Positions 33,912-43,137 of a stretch of 64,000 nucleotides of DNA are shown one piece after another (within the stretch, counting starts at the first letter, position 1; each line of letters begins with the position of its first letter). A program made the position numbers and the translations under genes. The notes below the pieces were generated by a model. It saw only the letters and a program-made list of their open reading frames with translations, had not been told where the DNA came from and did no database searches. Source of the stretch: a virus. The stretch covers positions 1 through 64,000 of the IMG/VR virus record IMGVR_UViG_3300015195_000004; one strand, written 5' to 3'.

Positions 33912-33949
33912 ATTTTAATGTACCTTATTCCTTATATTATTCTTATTAT

Positions 33950-35890
33950 TTAGTATGAGAAGCGTTCTGTAACGACTTCTTCGTTCCCGCTATAAGGAAC
34001 AGGATTTACGAGTGGCATCCCAGTTGTTTTAACTGAAGCTAGTGACTTAACTAGGAAAGCATTGGAACGCTTTAGAACTTCAATGTTGAACTGTTCTGAT
34101 GTTAATGCTGCGAGGCTCTTAACATACTCTGGATGTGTCTCAAGGGCTTTATCAGCATCTGAGAATGACAATACTTTGTCTAGTTCAGCAAATCGTGCTA
34201 CTGAAAGGGCTGCATCGGTTGTTTCTTTAATTGCAAGGTCACGTTCAGCAACTGCTGCAGTCAAAGTGGCAACTGACTTATTGATCTCTACGATTTGGGC
34301 TTCAAGAGCAACTTTAGCTGCTTCTGATGCGTCAAAATCAGCTTTTGATACTGATTTGATTTGGGTGGCTTCAAGGTCAATGATTTTCGCCTTCAATGCC
34401 TCAACTTCTTGTTCATTCATGGATGAATTTACCTTCTTTATTGGAGATGTTGATTTGAGACCTTGGCGAACAATCGCCATTGCGTGCATTTTGGAACCAC
34501 GGGGCATCTGTCTCATTTTATCTAGGTTGCCCCTAGTGCCCATTAATTGGTGATACGCTGCAATAAGTTTTCCTCTGTGAAGGTTTCCCTTATCGTCTTT
34601 TATACGAAGTGCTCGATGTTTAACTGTCTCAGTGCCAGTACCATCGACTTTAGTATTAGTATAATCGTTACTAGAATAACATGATGCAAAGTGATCATCA
34701 GGTATAGACTTGTCTAGGCCGTCTTTTTCATCACTCTTCATATGCTGATCTACATTAGATGAAAGGATGTCAGGATGTGTTAGTAAATCAGAGGCCCATA
34801 CATTCATATCTGCGCCAGTGGGGCCATTACCAGGCTCTACGTCGCCTGTAGCTCCATAAAGACCTGTGTAGTCTACTCCAGGGTTAGCACCTAAGGCATC
34901 ATCCATTCCAGCATAACCGGAGGTTGACTTGTCTGTAGGTTCTCCAAGAATCTCTTTAGCTCTCTTTACTTGAGCAGCTACTTGTTCTGGTGAAAGTTTA
35001 GTTACCTGATGTGCCCTAGTTAGTACCGCACGGGCATATTTCTTAGCCTCAGGATGTCCTTTAGGAGGAAGAGGGAGATGATACTTATCATCAGTGCCCT
35101 TAATGCCGTGTTTCTCGTAGAACTTAGGTGAAGGATTTAGACCAGAAACAAACTCTAAGGTTGGATTTTGGGCATTATCTACATTAACACCTAGGTTATC
35201 AGAGGTATTTTTAGAAGCAGCTAATTTATAAGTAATTGCCGACCGATCAGCAGGATCAACAACATGCCCTACTCCACTAAAGGAAATTGGCTTGACTGCG
35301 AAGTATGTTGGATTACCTTGGTATAATGAATATGCCCATTTACCGGAAGCATCTACATGGGATAAATCAAGATTTAGTGCCTGACCGTCTGCATATGAAA
35401 AGGAATGAAGAATTTTAGAAGGATCAGACTTATCTACAACTATATATTGGCCGTCATTTGGATTATAGTCTGATTCTTGGCTGTAGGTTCCTAATGAACC
35501 CCCAGGACCAAATGAGTCTGAATCAAACCCAAGTGCTTTAGCAACTGAACGTTCTAGTTTACAGGCAATATCAATGCCGTCATCATGCATCTCTACTTGT
35601 GTGATAGCGCCAAAAGTTGTGTTATTTGATCCACCAACATGGGCAGAAGAGGAACCATATCCTAGTTTAAGGTGTTCCATATCAACTGTAGAACCTAGCA
35701 ATGTGTTAGCTAATTCAGGGGTTACATCAGATTTAAGGAAGGTGTAGCCGTTTGCATTCACTGTAGGAAAATAACTTAAAATTCTTCCTGCTGTGAAAAA
35801 GTGTGTTACTGTAGATTCAGGAAGGGTAATTAAAGGTTTAGCAGTAGGGCTTGCGTACATCTTAACTGATGACATTAAAAGTTCAGGCAT
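33950..35890 (-). CDS. Prohead protease fused to scaffold, 646 aa
   Basis: The N-terminal 220 residues look like a capsid maturation protease. GAITQVEMHDDGIDIACKLE matches the GxVxxVxxxDDGlyaxxxl pattern of these families, MEHLKLGYGS supplies a candidate histidine, and VKPISFSGVGHVVDPADRSA a late strand. The middle (270-500) carries two lysine/alanine-rich phage modules (AKKYARAVLTRAHQ; HRALRIKDDKGNLHRGKLIAA). The last 155 residues are a coiled coil typical of scaffolds. A nested start at 34420 (MNEQEVEALK) behind AAGAAGG could yield free scaffold, as in lambda C/Nu3. The catalytic triad is not certain. Confidence 0.68.
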   Translation of the reverse strand: MPELLMSSVKMYASPTAKPLITLPESTVTHFFTAGRILSYFPTVNANGYTFLKSDVTPELANTLLGSTVDMEHLKLGYGSSSAHVGGSNNTTFGAITQVEMHDDGIDIACKLERSVAKALGFDSDSFGPGGSLGTYSQESDYNPNDGQYIVVDKSDPSKILHSFSYADGQALNLDLSHVDASGKWAYSLYQGNPTYFAVKPISFSGVGHVVDPADRSAITYKLAASKNTSDNLGVNVDNAQNPTLEFVSGLNPSPKFYEKHGIKGTDDKYHLPLPPKGHPEAKKYARAVLTRAHQVTKLSPEQVAAQVKRAKEILGEPTDKSTSGYAGMDDALGANPGVDYTGLYGATGDVEPGNGPTGADMNVWASDLLTHPDILSSNVDQHMKSDEKDGLDKSIPDDHFASCYSSNDYTNTKVDGTGTETVKHRALRIKDDKGNLHRGKLIAAYHQLMGTRGNLDKMRQMPRGSKMHAMAIVRQGLKSTSPIKKVNSSMNEQEVEALKAKIIDLEATQIKSVSKADFDASEAAKVALEAQIVEINKSVATLTAAVAERDLAIKETTDAALSVARFAELDKVLSFSDADKALETHPEYVKSLAALTSEQFNIEVLKRSNAFLVKSLASVKTTGMPLVNPVPYSGNEEVVTERFSY

Positions 35891-35961
35891 TTACTGCCTC
35901 CTTAAAGTTATCAGCCCCCAGATTTCTCCGAGGGCTGTCGTACCTTACGGTAGTTGTTCTA

Positions 35962-36363
35962 TTATGTTACTACGTTAACAGTTACGGGGCTTGATAGCCA
36001 AGCAACTGCTGATGCACCAGGGGCACTTACGTCTCCAACAAGTGTTACGCTTGCATGAAGGGCAAAAGAAACTCCTGCTGTAGCAATCCAAGCATCTCCA
36101 GAACCTGATGTATAGGTAGCTGAAGTGCCGTCTGCACCAAGAACTGTTGCTAGTGTCTGATGAACTGTTCCGTCAAGGGAATTAACAATCAACGAGACTG
36201 CTACAACTGTAGCTGTGGGGAATTCGCCGAGATATACTTTGATCGTATTTGATGCTGTTGCATGTGTAATTCCGAGCAATGGGGAAAAATCAACTGCTCC
36301 AGGAGGGGTTTGTTGATGAAGAGGGGAGACTGGAAGGTTAAGAATTTTAGCGGTAGCGGCCAT
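35962..36363 (-). CDS. Small head-region protein, 133 aa
   Basis: This beta-rich Ala/Thr/Val protein (IKVYLGEFPTATVVAVSLIV, VSFALHASVTLVGDVSA) lies between portal and protease genes. It has almost no charge, as in decoration or fibre-like proteins. Function not recognised. Confidence 0.58.
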   Translation of the reverse strand: MAATAKILNLPVSPLHQQTPPGAVDFSPLLGITHATASNTIKVYLGEFPTATVVAVSLIVNSLDGTVHQTLATVLGADGTSATYTSGSGDAWIATAGVSFALHASVTLVGDVSAPGASAVAWLSSPVTVNVVT

Positions 36364-36412
36364 TTAAGTATGTACTCCTAATATGTATTTTGTTGGGCAC
36401 ATGCCCTATTGG

Positions 36413-38080
36413 TTACTTGCCCGCTTTTCGTGGGGCTCTTGGTTGTGAAGAGGGGGATGTTCCTGGTTTCCCAGGATTACCACCCTTATCTTTAGCTTGT
36501 GTTGAACCTTGACTTGGCTCAAACAACGGCTTTGCTATTGTATTATTAAGTACTGTTGCATCAGGAGAAGTGTTGCCAAACTCGGCATGTTCCAACTTCT
36601 TCTGTTCCATTTCATACTCATAATCAAGATCACTTGTTTCCATAAGGGACTTAAGTGAGATAGCTCCCGCAGTAGAAAGTTCCCCAGCGTTCTGAAGCCA
36701 AATTGCTTCCTCGTGAAGGCTCTTTCTGTCGAAGGTTGGATAAGGAATATCACTAGGTTTAAATCCAGGTCTTCCTACTCCAGCACGTAGTCTATTATAT
36801 AAAGGATAGAATAGTTGTTCCTCTAGTAACATACGAATAGCATCTACTTCTTGTACTAGTAGCTTCATTTCTGCAATTGCTGCACCAAAAGTACCATTAC
36901 CTTCAGAATGCCACATAAAGGAAGGGAGATTCATTACCTCTTTGATTTCCTTCTCTGGTTGCTTGTACTTTTCAGTACCAAACACTTCCATAGGAGGCAC
37001 AAAGAAACGAATAGTAGTTGTAGGGTCGGCAAAGACTGTCTGTGAGTAATCAGGAGATAGGAAGATAGCTTCCAACTTCTGTAATCTTACTGAGTCTAAT
37101 GGGGTGTATGCCTTCGGATCAGTGTTCTTTGGATCACCTTCAGATATGATTGTTATCATATGTTTAATGTTCCAAGCAACTGCGAAGTCTCCAGCAGCTA
37201 ATAGTCTATAGCGTTGTAGGGCATCAAATGCCGCCTGAAGAGGCACACCATCAAGAGTGTTAATGGCTCTATTATATGCAGCATAACGGTTCTCTACTAC
37301 AGTATATGATCCATCCATAAGAGGGATAGTAGCAGAAGAGAGATTCCCTTTAGCAATAGCCTTCTTTATCTCTTCAATCCAGTATGGTGGCATTGAATCA
37401 TATTGACGCTTATTAGAGGGATTTGTTTTACCTTCTGGGTCCTTCACAGCATCTATCATTCTACTATCAATCTTTAGATATAGCTTCTGTTTACCTAAAA
37501 CCTCTTCGTAGTGGCAGGATAATGGATTAAGGACCTGAAGAAATTGAATTGCTCCGCCGTCTTCACCACCCCAATAAATAGGGGCCATACCAACAGTGCA
37601 GAGACTCCACACGATATTACGTAACTTGGTCTTGAGCAATAACTTACGAGCATAGTCATCATAAAAGTCTTTTGCAGATACTTTATGTGTTTTATGTTCA
37701 AAATCTTTACAGATAAAATCTGTTTTAACTTTAGCTGCCTTTGATACGAAGGAATTCTCTAGTGCATAACGCATAGATAACTGTATCATTGCAGTAGGAT
37801 TGCGAGGAATGTTTAAATCAGCTACAGTGTGCCGTTTTGAGAACCGATCATTAATGTTAGTATTGCCTACTGGTACTGATGAAGTAGTGAACCCTAGAAG
37901 TTTAATAACTTCCATTTCTTGAGCATCGTCCCACATAGGGTTGTTTCTACCTGTCATCCAGGAACCAAAGGCCTTAGCTGTTGATGTTAGCTCTTGTTGA
38001 GTAGCGGGCACTAGTTGACCAGAAGGTAGGATAATAGAAGGAGTTAGAGGTGCTTGAATTAATTTTTTACGAGCAGCCAT
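36413..38080 (-). CDS. Portal protein, 555 aa
   Basis: The gene directly downstream of the large terminase, with the right length for a portal. The clip/stem region contains WHSEGNGTFGAAIAEMKLLVQ followed by long helices (VDAIRMLLEEQLFYPLYNRL), as in the portal stem and wing. The C-terminal 60 residues are a Gly/Pro/Lys-rich flexible tail. The protein would form the dodecameric DNA gate at one capsid vertex. Start behind GAAGGAG. Confidence 0.8.
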   Translation of the reverse strand: MAARKKLIQAPLTPSIILPSGQLVPATQQELTSTAKAFGSWMTGRNNPMWDDAQEMEVIKLLGFTTSSVPVGNTNINDRFSKRHTVADLNIPRNPTAMIQLSMRYALENSFVSKAAKVKTDFICKDFEHKTHKVSAKDFYDDYARKLLLKTKLRNIVWSLCTVGMAPIYWGGEDGGAIQFLQVLNPLSCHYEEVLGKQKLYLKIDSRMIDAVKDPEGKTNPSNKRQYDSMPPYWIEEIKKAIAKGNLSSATIPLMDGSYTVVENRYAAYNRAINTLDGVPLQAAFDALQRYRLLAAGDFAVAWNIKHMITIISEGDPKNTDPKAYTPLDSVRLQKLEAIFLSPDYSQTVFADPTTTIRFFVPPMEVFGTEKYKQPEKEIKEVMNLPSFMWHSEGNGTFGAAIAEMKLLVQEVDAIRMLLEEQLFYPLYNRLRAGVGRPGFKPSDIPYPTFDRKSLHEEAIWLQNAGELSTAGAISLKSLMETSDLDYEYEMEQKKLEHAEFGNTSPDATVLNNTIAKPLFEPSQGSTQAKDKGGNPGKPGTSPSSQPRAPRKAGK

Positions 38081-38104
38081 TCAGTTTCTCCTTCATCTCA
38101 TCTT

Positions 38105-39925
38105 TTACCAAGCTTTATATATTTCCTCAGGTTTGATTTCTATCATCCCACGGAACTTATAATTTTCATCCATTATAGTAGGAACTGCCATAGCATCAAC
38201 CATTTGAGGGGCTTTACTGCCCCATCTATGTTGAATCCTATATAGAATATATCCGTAAGACAGTGCTGAAGCAGCATCATGTTCTGCGTTCTTCCATATA
38301 TATTTAGGCATTTTATTCGTAGTAGTTTTAACTATCTCTTGAGTGCCGGTTTCAGCATTCTTAACTGTCTTCATAGCAAGATACTTTAACTGCATTACTG
38401 AGTCTTTTATCCTGTCATGAATAACTGCTGTTGAATTCTCACCATCTCCACCGTCTTCTTGATAGACAGCAGGGATTAAGATTGGACATTCTTCTCTAGA
38501 AAGAATCTTACGTAATCCATCATACATTAGATGAATCATAATATCTTCTGAGTGAATATTCTCTCCACCTCTAGAACGATCATTAGCAAATCCTGCCCGT
38601 ACCATCTCATCAGATGCACGATTTAGGATTAACTTACGCTGTCCAGAAATAGTTCTATATTCATCATGTTGCAGAATTGGGGTATCAATTTCATGAATAG
38701 TCCCGTCTCTTAAAGAAAGAGTCGGCTTCATCAGAGAATCAGTTACTTGTAGTCCCCCGCCGCCCTTATCCATTACAATCCACTCAGGATTGAAGGACTT
38801 GTTCAGCTTGTGAATCTCCCAAGCGGCATCATCAGTACTTAAACCTTTATTCCAGTAGGTGTAAACCAATCCCATTTTTTCATTAGGGAGGAATTTCCAT
38901 ACGTGAATAACAAAGTAGTCTCCGTGAAGTTGCGTAGCAACGTCAATAGAGAACCCATAGGTAAAGCCCTTTTCAGCCTTATATTCAATATTAATCTCAT
39001 TTGACGACATACGTTCAATTAGATCGCCAGGAAGGAATTGACCAGAACGGCCAACCCACTTGTTGTATAAAACCTGCTGCTTCTCTTCTTCAGACGCACC
39101 ATCAAGTTGCTGTTCTAAAATATCCCAGTCAACAGTATAGCCTTCTTTTTCGAGGTCATTAACATTAATGTCAATAATAATATACTTACGTTTATAGTTA
39201 TCGTCCTGTTGAGCCTTAATGTCTTCACCCTGTATATTCTTAATGAAGTTCTGTAGAACTGTATAGGCAAAGCAGTCTTGATACTCAGCAGAGGTCATTA
39301 CTACCAACTTAGGGCCATATGAACCTTGACCTTTGTGACCCTTTAGGAACGAAAGAACGTGGTCTTTATACATACTGCGTTCAATAGCAAAGAATTCGTC
39401 AATTACTAGAACATCTGCCCGCTCGCCTCGGATTCCTTCACCTTTTCCCATAGGGAGGGCCACATGCTGACTGCCATTCTTTAGCTTCAACCGGGACAAC
39501 ATCATTCCGCGAATAACTTGTCCATCTACTTCATTAGTTAAATCTAATGGTAGGTTTTCGTCTTGATTTTCTAGAATAGTGTTTACTGCATAGTTCCAAG
39601 GATGGAGTGCCTGCCTATAAGTAGGGGCAGCATAAACGATCTTAATTTTTCTTGTCATTGATTCGGCTGCTAGTGCTCTGCCGACCGAAAAGGACTTCGC
39701 GGCTCCTCTTATTGCTTGAATAAAGATGAACTTATGATCCCTAATGGCTTCTCTTATGTTATGCTGAGTGGGGAAGAGGCTAAAAGAGTTGGGGAAGAAC
39801 ATTGCATCAGCAAGATAAGAATTTTCTCGTAAATCAGAAATAAGACCAGGAACAGTAAAAGTGTCTGGATTTTCAACAGGAAATTTATAAGGTTTCGGGC
39901 ACCAAATCTTCTGTGGGTTCTCCAT
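38105..39925 (-). CDS. terL: Terminase large subunit, 606 aa
   Basis: This is the ATPase and nuclease that packages DNA. The ATPase shows a variant Walker A AIRGAAKSFS (71-80), Walker B VLVIDEF (172-178, Asp176-Glu177) and a motif III-like VVMTSAEY (208-215). The RNase H-type nuclease begins with FSIDVA (Asp328), continues with WIVMDKGGG (about 375) and ends near DAMAVP (about 583). The N terminus overlaps the small-subunit candidate by 41 bases, and translation is probably coupled. It heads the structural operon. Confidence 0.92.
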   Translation of the reverse strand: MENPQKIWCPKPYKFPVENPDTFTVPGLISDLRENSYLADAMFFPNSFSLFPTQHNIREAIRDHKFIFIQAIRGAAKSFSVGRALAAESMTRKIKIVYAAPTYRQALHPWNYAVNTILENQDENLPLDLTNEVDGQVIRGMMLSRLKLKNGSQHVALPMGKGEGIRGERADVLVIDEFFAIERSMYKDHVLSFLKGHKGQGSYGPKLVVMTSAEYQDCFAYTVLQNFIKNIQGEDIKAQQDDNYKRKYIIIDINVNDLEKEGYTVDWDILEQQLDGASEEEKQQVLYNKWVGRSGQFLPGDLIERMSSNEINIEYKAEKGFTYGFSIDVATQLHGDYFVIHVWKFLPNEKMGLVYTYWNKGLSTDDAAWEIHKLNKSFNPEWIVMDKGGGGLQVTDSLMKPTLSLRDGTIHEIDTPILQHDEYRTISGQRKLILNRASDEMVRAGFANDRSRGGENIHSEDIMIHLMYDGLRKILSREECPILIPAVYQEDGGDGENSTAVIHDRIKDSVMQLKYLAMKTVKNAETGTQEIVKTTTNKMPKYIWKNAEHDAASALSYGYILYRIQHRWGSKAPQMVDAMAVPTIMDENYKFRGMIEIKPEEIYKAW

Positions 39926-40595
39926 CTGTCTTACCTATCTCTGTTACATATTCTTTACTTAATGAATCAAAGTTTCGTCTCAGTCTAGCTGCACTCTCCA
40001 GCATATCTTCATTCATTCTTCGTATAACTTCTGAATTAGAAGTCTTTAGGAAGTTTTCTAATGCCGACACTAGCCGAGAGGGCGTAGTCTGAACGCTTTG
40101 CTTACTTTCCTTCTTAGCCTTACGGGTAAGAGAGAGGGCATTCATTGCATCCAAATTAGACTTCTGCGCTTCTTTTACAAGCTTCGCAAGAGTAGCAATA
40201 ATTTCTAGGTTTCCAATATCTTTTAGATCAATATCAGAGTATTCGCTTATCATTTTCTGATAGCGGGCAATAGCTTCTTCATTTTTAACAATTTCTCTAA
40301 TACTTGGTTCTAAAGCAGGGTCTTCTTCCGCCTGCATAAATAATACTTTGTACCTAGCATTGAAGTCTGTAGGTTGTACCTTTAAAGGGGCTATGATTGC
40401 CTCAGGAGGGGGTGTTCCTGGCCTTTTGGTAGGCTTAGTGCTGTGCTGAACCGTCCACCCAATTTCAGGGGCTACACCATCAATAGTAAACTTTTCTCTA
40501 TATTCGGCTAACTTGATGCCGTGCGCTTTTAAATGCGGAGAAATTGATTTAACCTGAGCTTTACAAATGAGGCACTCTATCATTGCGCTATCCAT
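39885..40595 (-). CDS. MucR/Ros-type zinc-finger protein, probable small terminase, 236 aa
   Basis: The N terminus has a C2H2-type Ros/MucR finger, CLICKAQVKSISPHLKAHG, followed by IKLAEYREKF, a hallmark of that family. The rest is helical, with a coil (about 95-165) and a basic stretch (TRKAKKESKQ). It directly precedes and overlaps the large terminase, the place of the small subunit that recognises packaging sites. A DNA-binding finger there makes sense, though MucR-type fingers usually belong to transcription regulators. The ATG overlaps the upstream stop. Confidence 0.65.
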   Translation of the reverse strand: MDSAMIECLICKAQVKSISPHLKAHGIKLAEYREKFTIDGVAPEIGWTVQHSTKPTKRPGTPPPEAIIAPLKVQPTDFNARYKVLFMQAEEDPALEPSIREIVKNEEAIARYQKMISEYSDIDLKDIGNLEIIATLAKLVKEAQKSNLDAMNALSLTRKAKKESKQSVQTTPSRLVSALENFLKTSNSEVIRRMNEDMLESAARLRRNFDSLSKEYVTEIGKTDGEPTEDLVPETL

Positions 40596-41283
40596 TAGAA
40601 TTCTCCAAATATGTAATTGCTGACTTTAATGTAGAAATGTTATCTTTTGCATTACCCAATAGAAAATTACAATTTTCACACAGGATTCCTCTAACCTTTA
40701 GAGATGTGTGACAGTGATCTACTGCTATTTTTGGACTCATAGGATGAATAGAAATAAAACAAATCTTACAAAGGTTATTCTGAATTTCAAACATGTGTAA
40801 ATATTCTTGAACAGTTAACCCATAATTTTTTCTCAAATTAAATGCCTTAACTGTGCATTTTTTACTACAATAAACTGCGTCGGTTCTCATGGTCTTAGAT
40901 GTACTACATATGGGACATATTGTGGGGTCTTCTATCCTACCCCTAGAGTGTCTAGTTGAACATCTACCACTACAATAAAATCTTCCTTCAGGAATAGTGG
41001 TATCGCATTGAAGACAAACCCCTATCGGTTCTAGGGTTCTATCGGTATTACCGTTCCTTCTGATGCGACCGTAATGCTTTTCACAATACAATGCGTATTT
41101 ACTCCTTGGCGGAGTTAGACAATCTTCAACTGCACATTCAGAGGTTCCTGGGCGTTCTGACAACTTAAAGCCCTTTCTGTTTTCTCTGACATAGCAAGCA
41201 TTACAATTATACACATCTGGCTTTGTTTTATCTACACCACAAGAACCACATACAGGACTGTTACTTTTCCCTCTAGAAGCCAT
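40588..41283 (-). CDS. Recombination endonuclease VII-like protein, 231 aa
   Basis: The C-terminal 80 residues fit the endonuclease VII (T4 gp49) fold: YGLTVQEYLHMFEIQNNLCK, the zinc knuckles CKIC and CENC, and the catalytic VDHCHTSLKVRGILC. Upstream lie at least four more CxxC pairs (CGSC, CNAC, CLQC, CPIC), an unusually cysteine-rich front. The enzyme resolves branched DNA before packaging, consistent with its place next to terminase. It overlaps both neighbours by 8-11 bases. Confidence 0.88.
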   Translation of the reverse strand: MASRGKSNSPVCGSCGVDKTKPDVYNCNACYVRENRKGFKLSERPGTSECAVEDCLTPPRSKYALYCEKHYGRIRRNGNTDRTLEPIGVCLQCDTTIPEGRFYCSGRCSTRHSRGRIEDPTICPICSTSKTMRTDAVYCSKKCTVKAFNLRKNYGLTVQEYLHMFEIQNNLCKICFISIHPMSPKIAVDHCHTSLKVRGILCENCNFLLGNAKDNISTLKSAITYLENSNG

Positions 41284-41686
41284 TTACCCAGTTCCTAACT
41301 GATTTTCTTATGGCCCTTTGGCTTTTAGTAATTAGAACATGTTCCTTGTGACAAACTACTTGGAGATTCGATAAATGGTGTTTATGGGAGGGTCCATACC
41401 CCGAACCTACCAGAGGTACGCGGTGATTTACTTCTAGTTTACCCTCTTTACCAATCCCACAAAGTTCACATTTATAGTTGGCCCTCTTTAGTGCCGCCTT
41501 ACGGGCATGCCCCCAGTAGTGGTTATCTAAAAGAGAATGCTCGTACCTTAGTCTACATTTGTTTGAGCACCACCTGCGGCGGCGTTTTGGAAGCAAATTC
41601 CCACAAATTATCAATGCACAATAATCATCCTGGTCTTTTACATCCAGAATGTCAAGTACTAGGGGGCAATCTTTAAATGATTCCAT
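41273..41686 (-). CDS. HNH endonuclease, 137 aa
   Basis: Zinc pairs (CALIICGN, then CSNKC, then CELCG) and the HNH core LEVNHRVPLVGSG are followed by HHLSNLQVVCHKEH, giving His-Asn-His order. Many phages carry an HNH nuclease beside terminase, where it stimulates packaging cleavage or acts as a homing enzyme. The stop overlaps the endonuclease VII-like start by 11 bases. Confidence 0.85.
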   Translation of the reverse strand: MESFKDCPLVLDILDVKDQDDYCALIICGNLLPKRRRRWCSNKCRLRYEHSLLDNHYWGHARKAALKRANYKCELCGIGKEGKLEVNHRVPLVGSGYGPSHKHHLSNLQVVCHKEHVLITKSQRAIRKSVRNWVNGF

Positions 41687-41868
41687 TAAAACTTGTAATC
41701 TACATCCACACCCTCAATGGAGTCTGGGAAATTATTACGGAACGACTCGTTTAGAAGCCAGATTGAGACACCGTGCTTAGAAACCTGGAAGCCTGTACAA
41801 CCAGGCATATCACCAAAGTAACTCTGCCACTTATTACGTATCTTTTTTACATCATGTTCATTAAGCAT
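41686..41868 (-). CDS. Hypothetical protein, 60 aa
   Basis: This small basic protein (EHDVKKIRNKWQSYFGDMPG) has no known domain. Its ends share single bases with both neighbours (TAATG coupling), so it is co-translated with the HNH gene. Confidence 0.58.
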   Translation of the reverse strand: MLNEHDVKKIRNKWQSYFGDMPGCTGFQVSKHGVSIWLLNESFRNNFPDSIEGVDVDYKF

Positions 41869-42029
41869 TAAATATGTCCATCTTGCTGTAGGCCTGTGCG
41901 GGTAGGTATAGATTTGCTATCCAAAAATGGTGCCACCATATCAAGAGGCTCCATATCTTTACCTTTGCAGGCATGGGCCAAATCATCTACAAAAGAATTG
42001 CAGGGAATGCAGAAAATATCTGATCTCAT
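41868..42029 (-). CDS. Hypothetical protein, 53 aa
   Basis: MRSDIFCIPCNSFVDDLAHA begins a small protein with C-x2-C and one further Cys. The ATG at 42029 lies 7 bases from a clear -10 box, so the mRNA is probably leaderless. A longer in-frame start at 42065 falls within the promoter and is rejected. Confidence 0.6.
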   Translation of the reverse strand: MRSDIFCIPCNSFVDDLAHACKGKDMEPLDMVAPFLDSKSIPTRTGLQQDGHI

Positions 42030-42036
42030 TTGTCTT

Positions 42037-42065
42037 ATCCTATCATACTTAAAACTATTTGTCAA
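42037..42065 (-). promoter_or_regulatory. Promoter heading the HNH/terminase unit, leaderless type
   Basis: TTGACA, 17 bases, TAGGAT, 7 bases to ATG, with the ATGATAGGAT context shared with 785 and 47310. It may drive the HNH, endonuclease VII and terminase genes, and so be the start of the structural operon. Confidence 0.72.
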
Positions 42066-42368
42066 CTAAATCCCGCCGCCCAGTTGGGGCCGGTTCGGTG
42101 CCTCGGCAGATACCCAATTACCTACACCAGAGATACAGAATTCATTTAGGTAATGAACCCTCATACCCTCATTATTAGGGCATTGATGAGATTCTATAGC
42201 AGAAAGTTCAGTGTTCGTGCCATTAACTACAACTACCCATTTAATAGCATACTTAGAATTGCACCAGGGGCATAAATACACATGAGAAATCTGTCCGTGG
42301 TTATCCAGAGTCTTCTCGGGCTCTACATGCTGTAGTCTACCTATCCAGTAGCCCTTATCTACGCTCAT
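42066..42368 (-). CDS. Hypothetical protein with zinc-knuckle-like motif, 100 aa
   Basis: A LCPWCNSKY knuckle (C-x2-C) and a later HQC suggest one bound zinc. Otherwise it is a beta-rich small protein (WVVVVNGTNTEL). The stop lies one base from the promoter of the next unit. Function unknown. Confidence 0.58.
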   Translation of the reverse strand: MSVDKGYWIGRLQHVEPEKTLDNHGQISHVYLCPWCNSKYAIKWVVVVNGTNTELSAIESHQCPNNEGMRVHYLNEFCISGVGNWVSAEAPNRPQLGGGI

Positions 42369-42562
42369 AGTGTATATCCCATCTGTTCTAGTACTTTTAT
42401 CTTCTTATTCCGCTTAAATCGCTTTTCTCTACATCTTTTACTACAAGTCTTCCTATAAGACCAGTAGGAGTCCATTAACATACTACACTCATCACAAAGG
42501 AGAGTATAGCGTTTAATCCTCTTCATATTAGAAGAAGGATAGATATTAGAGACACCATTCAT
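42365..42562 (-). CDS. Zinc-binding basic protein, 65 aa
   Basis: Two C-x2-C-like pairs, LCDECS and CSKRC, precede a strongly basic tail (REKRFKRNKKIKV). This is a small zinc-finger layout suited to nucleic acid binding. The start is the ATG at 42562; the upstream in-frame codon is only a TTG. It overlaps the next gene by 4 bases. Confidence 0.58.
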   Translation of the reverse strand: MNGVSNIYPSSNMKRIKRYTLLCDECSMLMDSYWSYRKTCSKRCREKRFKRNKKIKVLEQMGYTL

Positions 42563-42588
42563 ACTTTCTTTACACAATCTTTACAAAA

Positions 42589-43137
42589 CTATAGAATTTG
42601 ATAATCATTAGTTAATTCGTTCCATCTAAGTAAGTGACACTTCTTCCCCATCTTACCAGCTAGGAAGATTCCGAAGGCTGTTCCTCCAGTCGGAGTTAAG
42701 TATTCTGTAGGTCCATAGGGAGTAGCATTGTCTATTACCGAATCCCAGCCGGGCGCTGCATATACTTCACAACAGTCTGTTATCATCATTAAATTCCTGG
42801 CTTGTAATGACTTAGTGCCGAATTTTAGTTTATCCCAAGGTGCCTTTTTAGTTAATTCAGCATACTCATTCCAATAAGGCTCAGTAAGGGTCCTATATTC
42901 TTCGTTAACTACATCATAAGATGCCCCCACAGGTCTAGCCTGTCTTTCATAGTTTACCCAGGGGAGATAAAGTACATATTGTCCTATAGTTAATTTACTT
43001 ACCCAAGCTTGGTCTGCCCCGAGGGCATTGCCTGATAATATACAATTATTAGAATCAGCTAGGCTCTTGCCCTTATTAGCCAGTATCTCTACTTGTTCTG
43101 GTGAGAGGCACCTTGTACCTATTAGTGCCAGATTCAC
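42589..43137 (-). CDS. SLOG/LOG-like nucleotide-binding protein, 182 aa
   Basis: MNLALIGTRCLSPEQVEIL followed by CILSGNALGADQAW is the opening of the Rossmann-like SLOG superfamily (DprA/LOG/TIR-associated relatives), which bind nucleotides or nucleotide-derived ligands. A late GGTAFGIFLAGKMGKKCHLL strand-helix completes the fold. Phage relatives occur without known substrate. The start is a GTG overlapping the upstream stop by 4 bases. Possible roles are NAD-related or modified-nucleoside metabolism, or counter-defence. Confidence 0.72.
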   Translation of the reverse strand: MNLALIGTRCLSPEQVEILANKGKSLADSNNCILSGNALGADQAWVSKLTIGQYVLYLPWVNYERQARPVGASYDVVNEEYRTLTEPYWNEYAELTKKAPWDKLKFGTKSLQARNLMMITDCCEVYAAPGWDSVIDNATPYGPTEYLTPTGGTAFGIFLAGKMGKKCHLLRWNELTNDYQIL

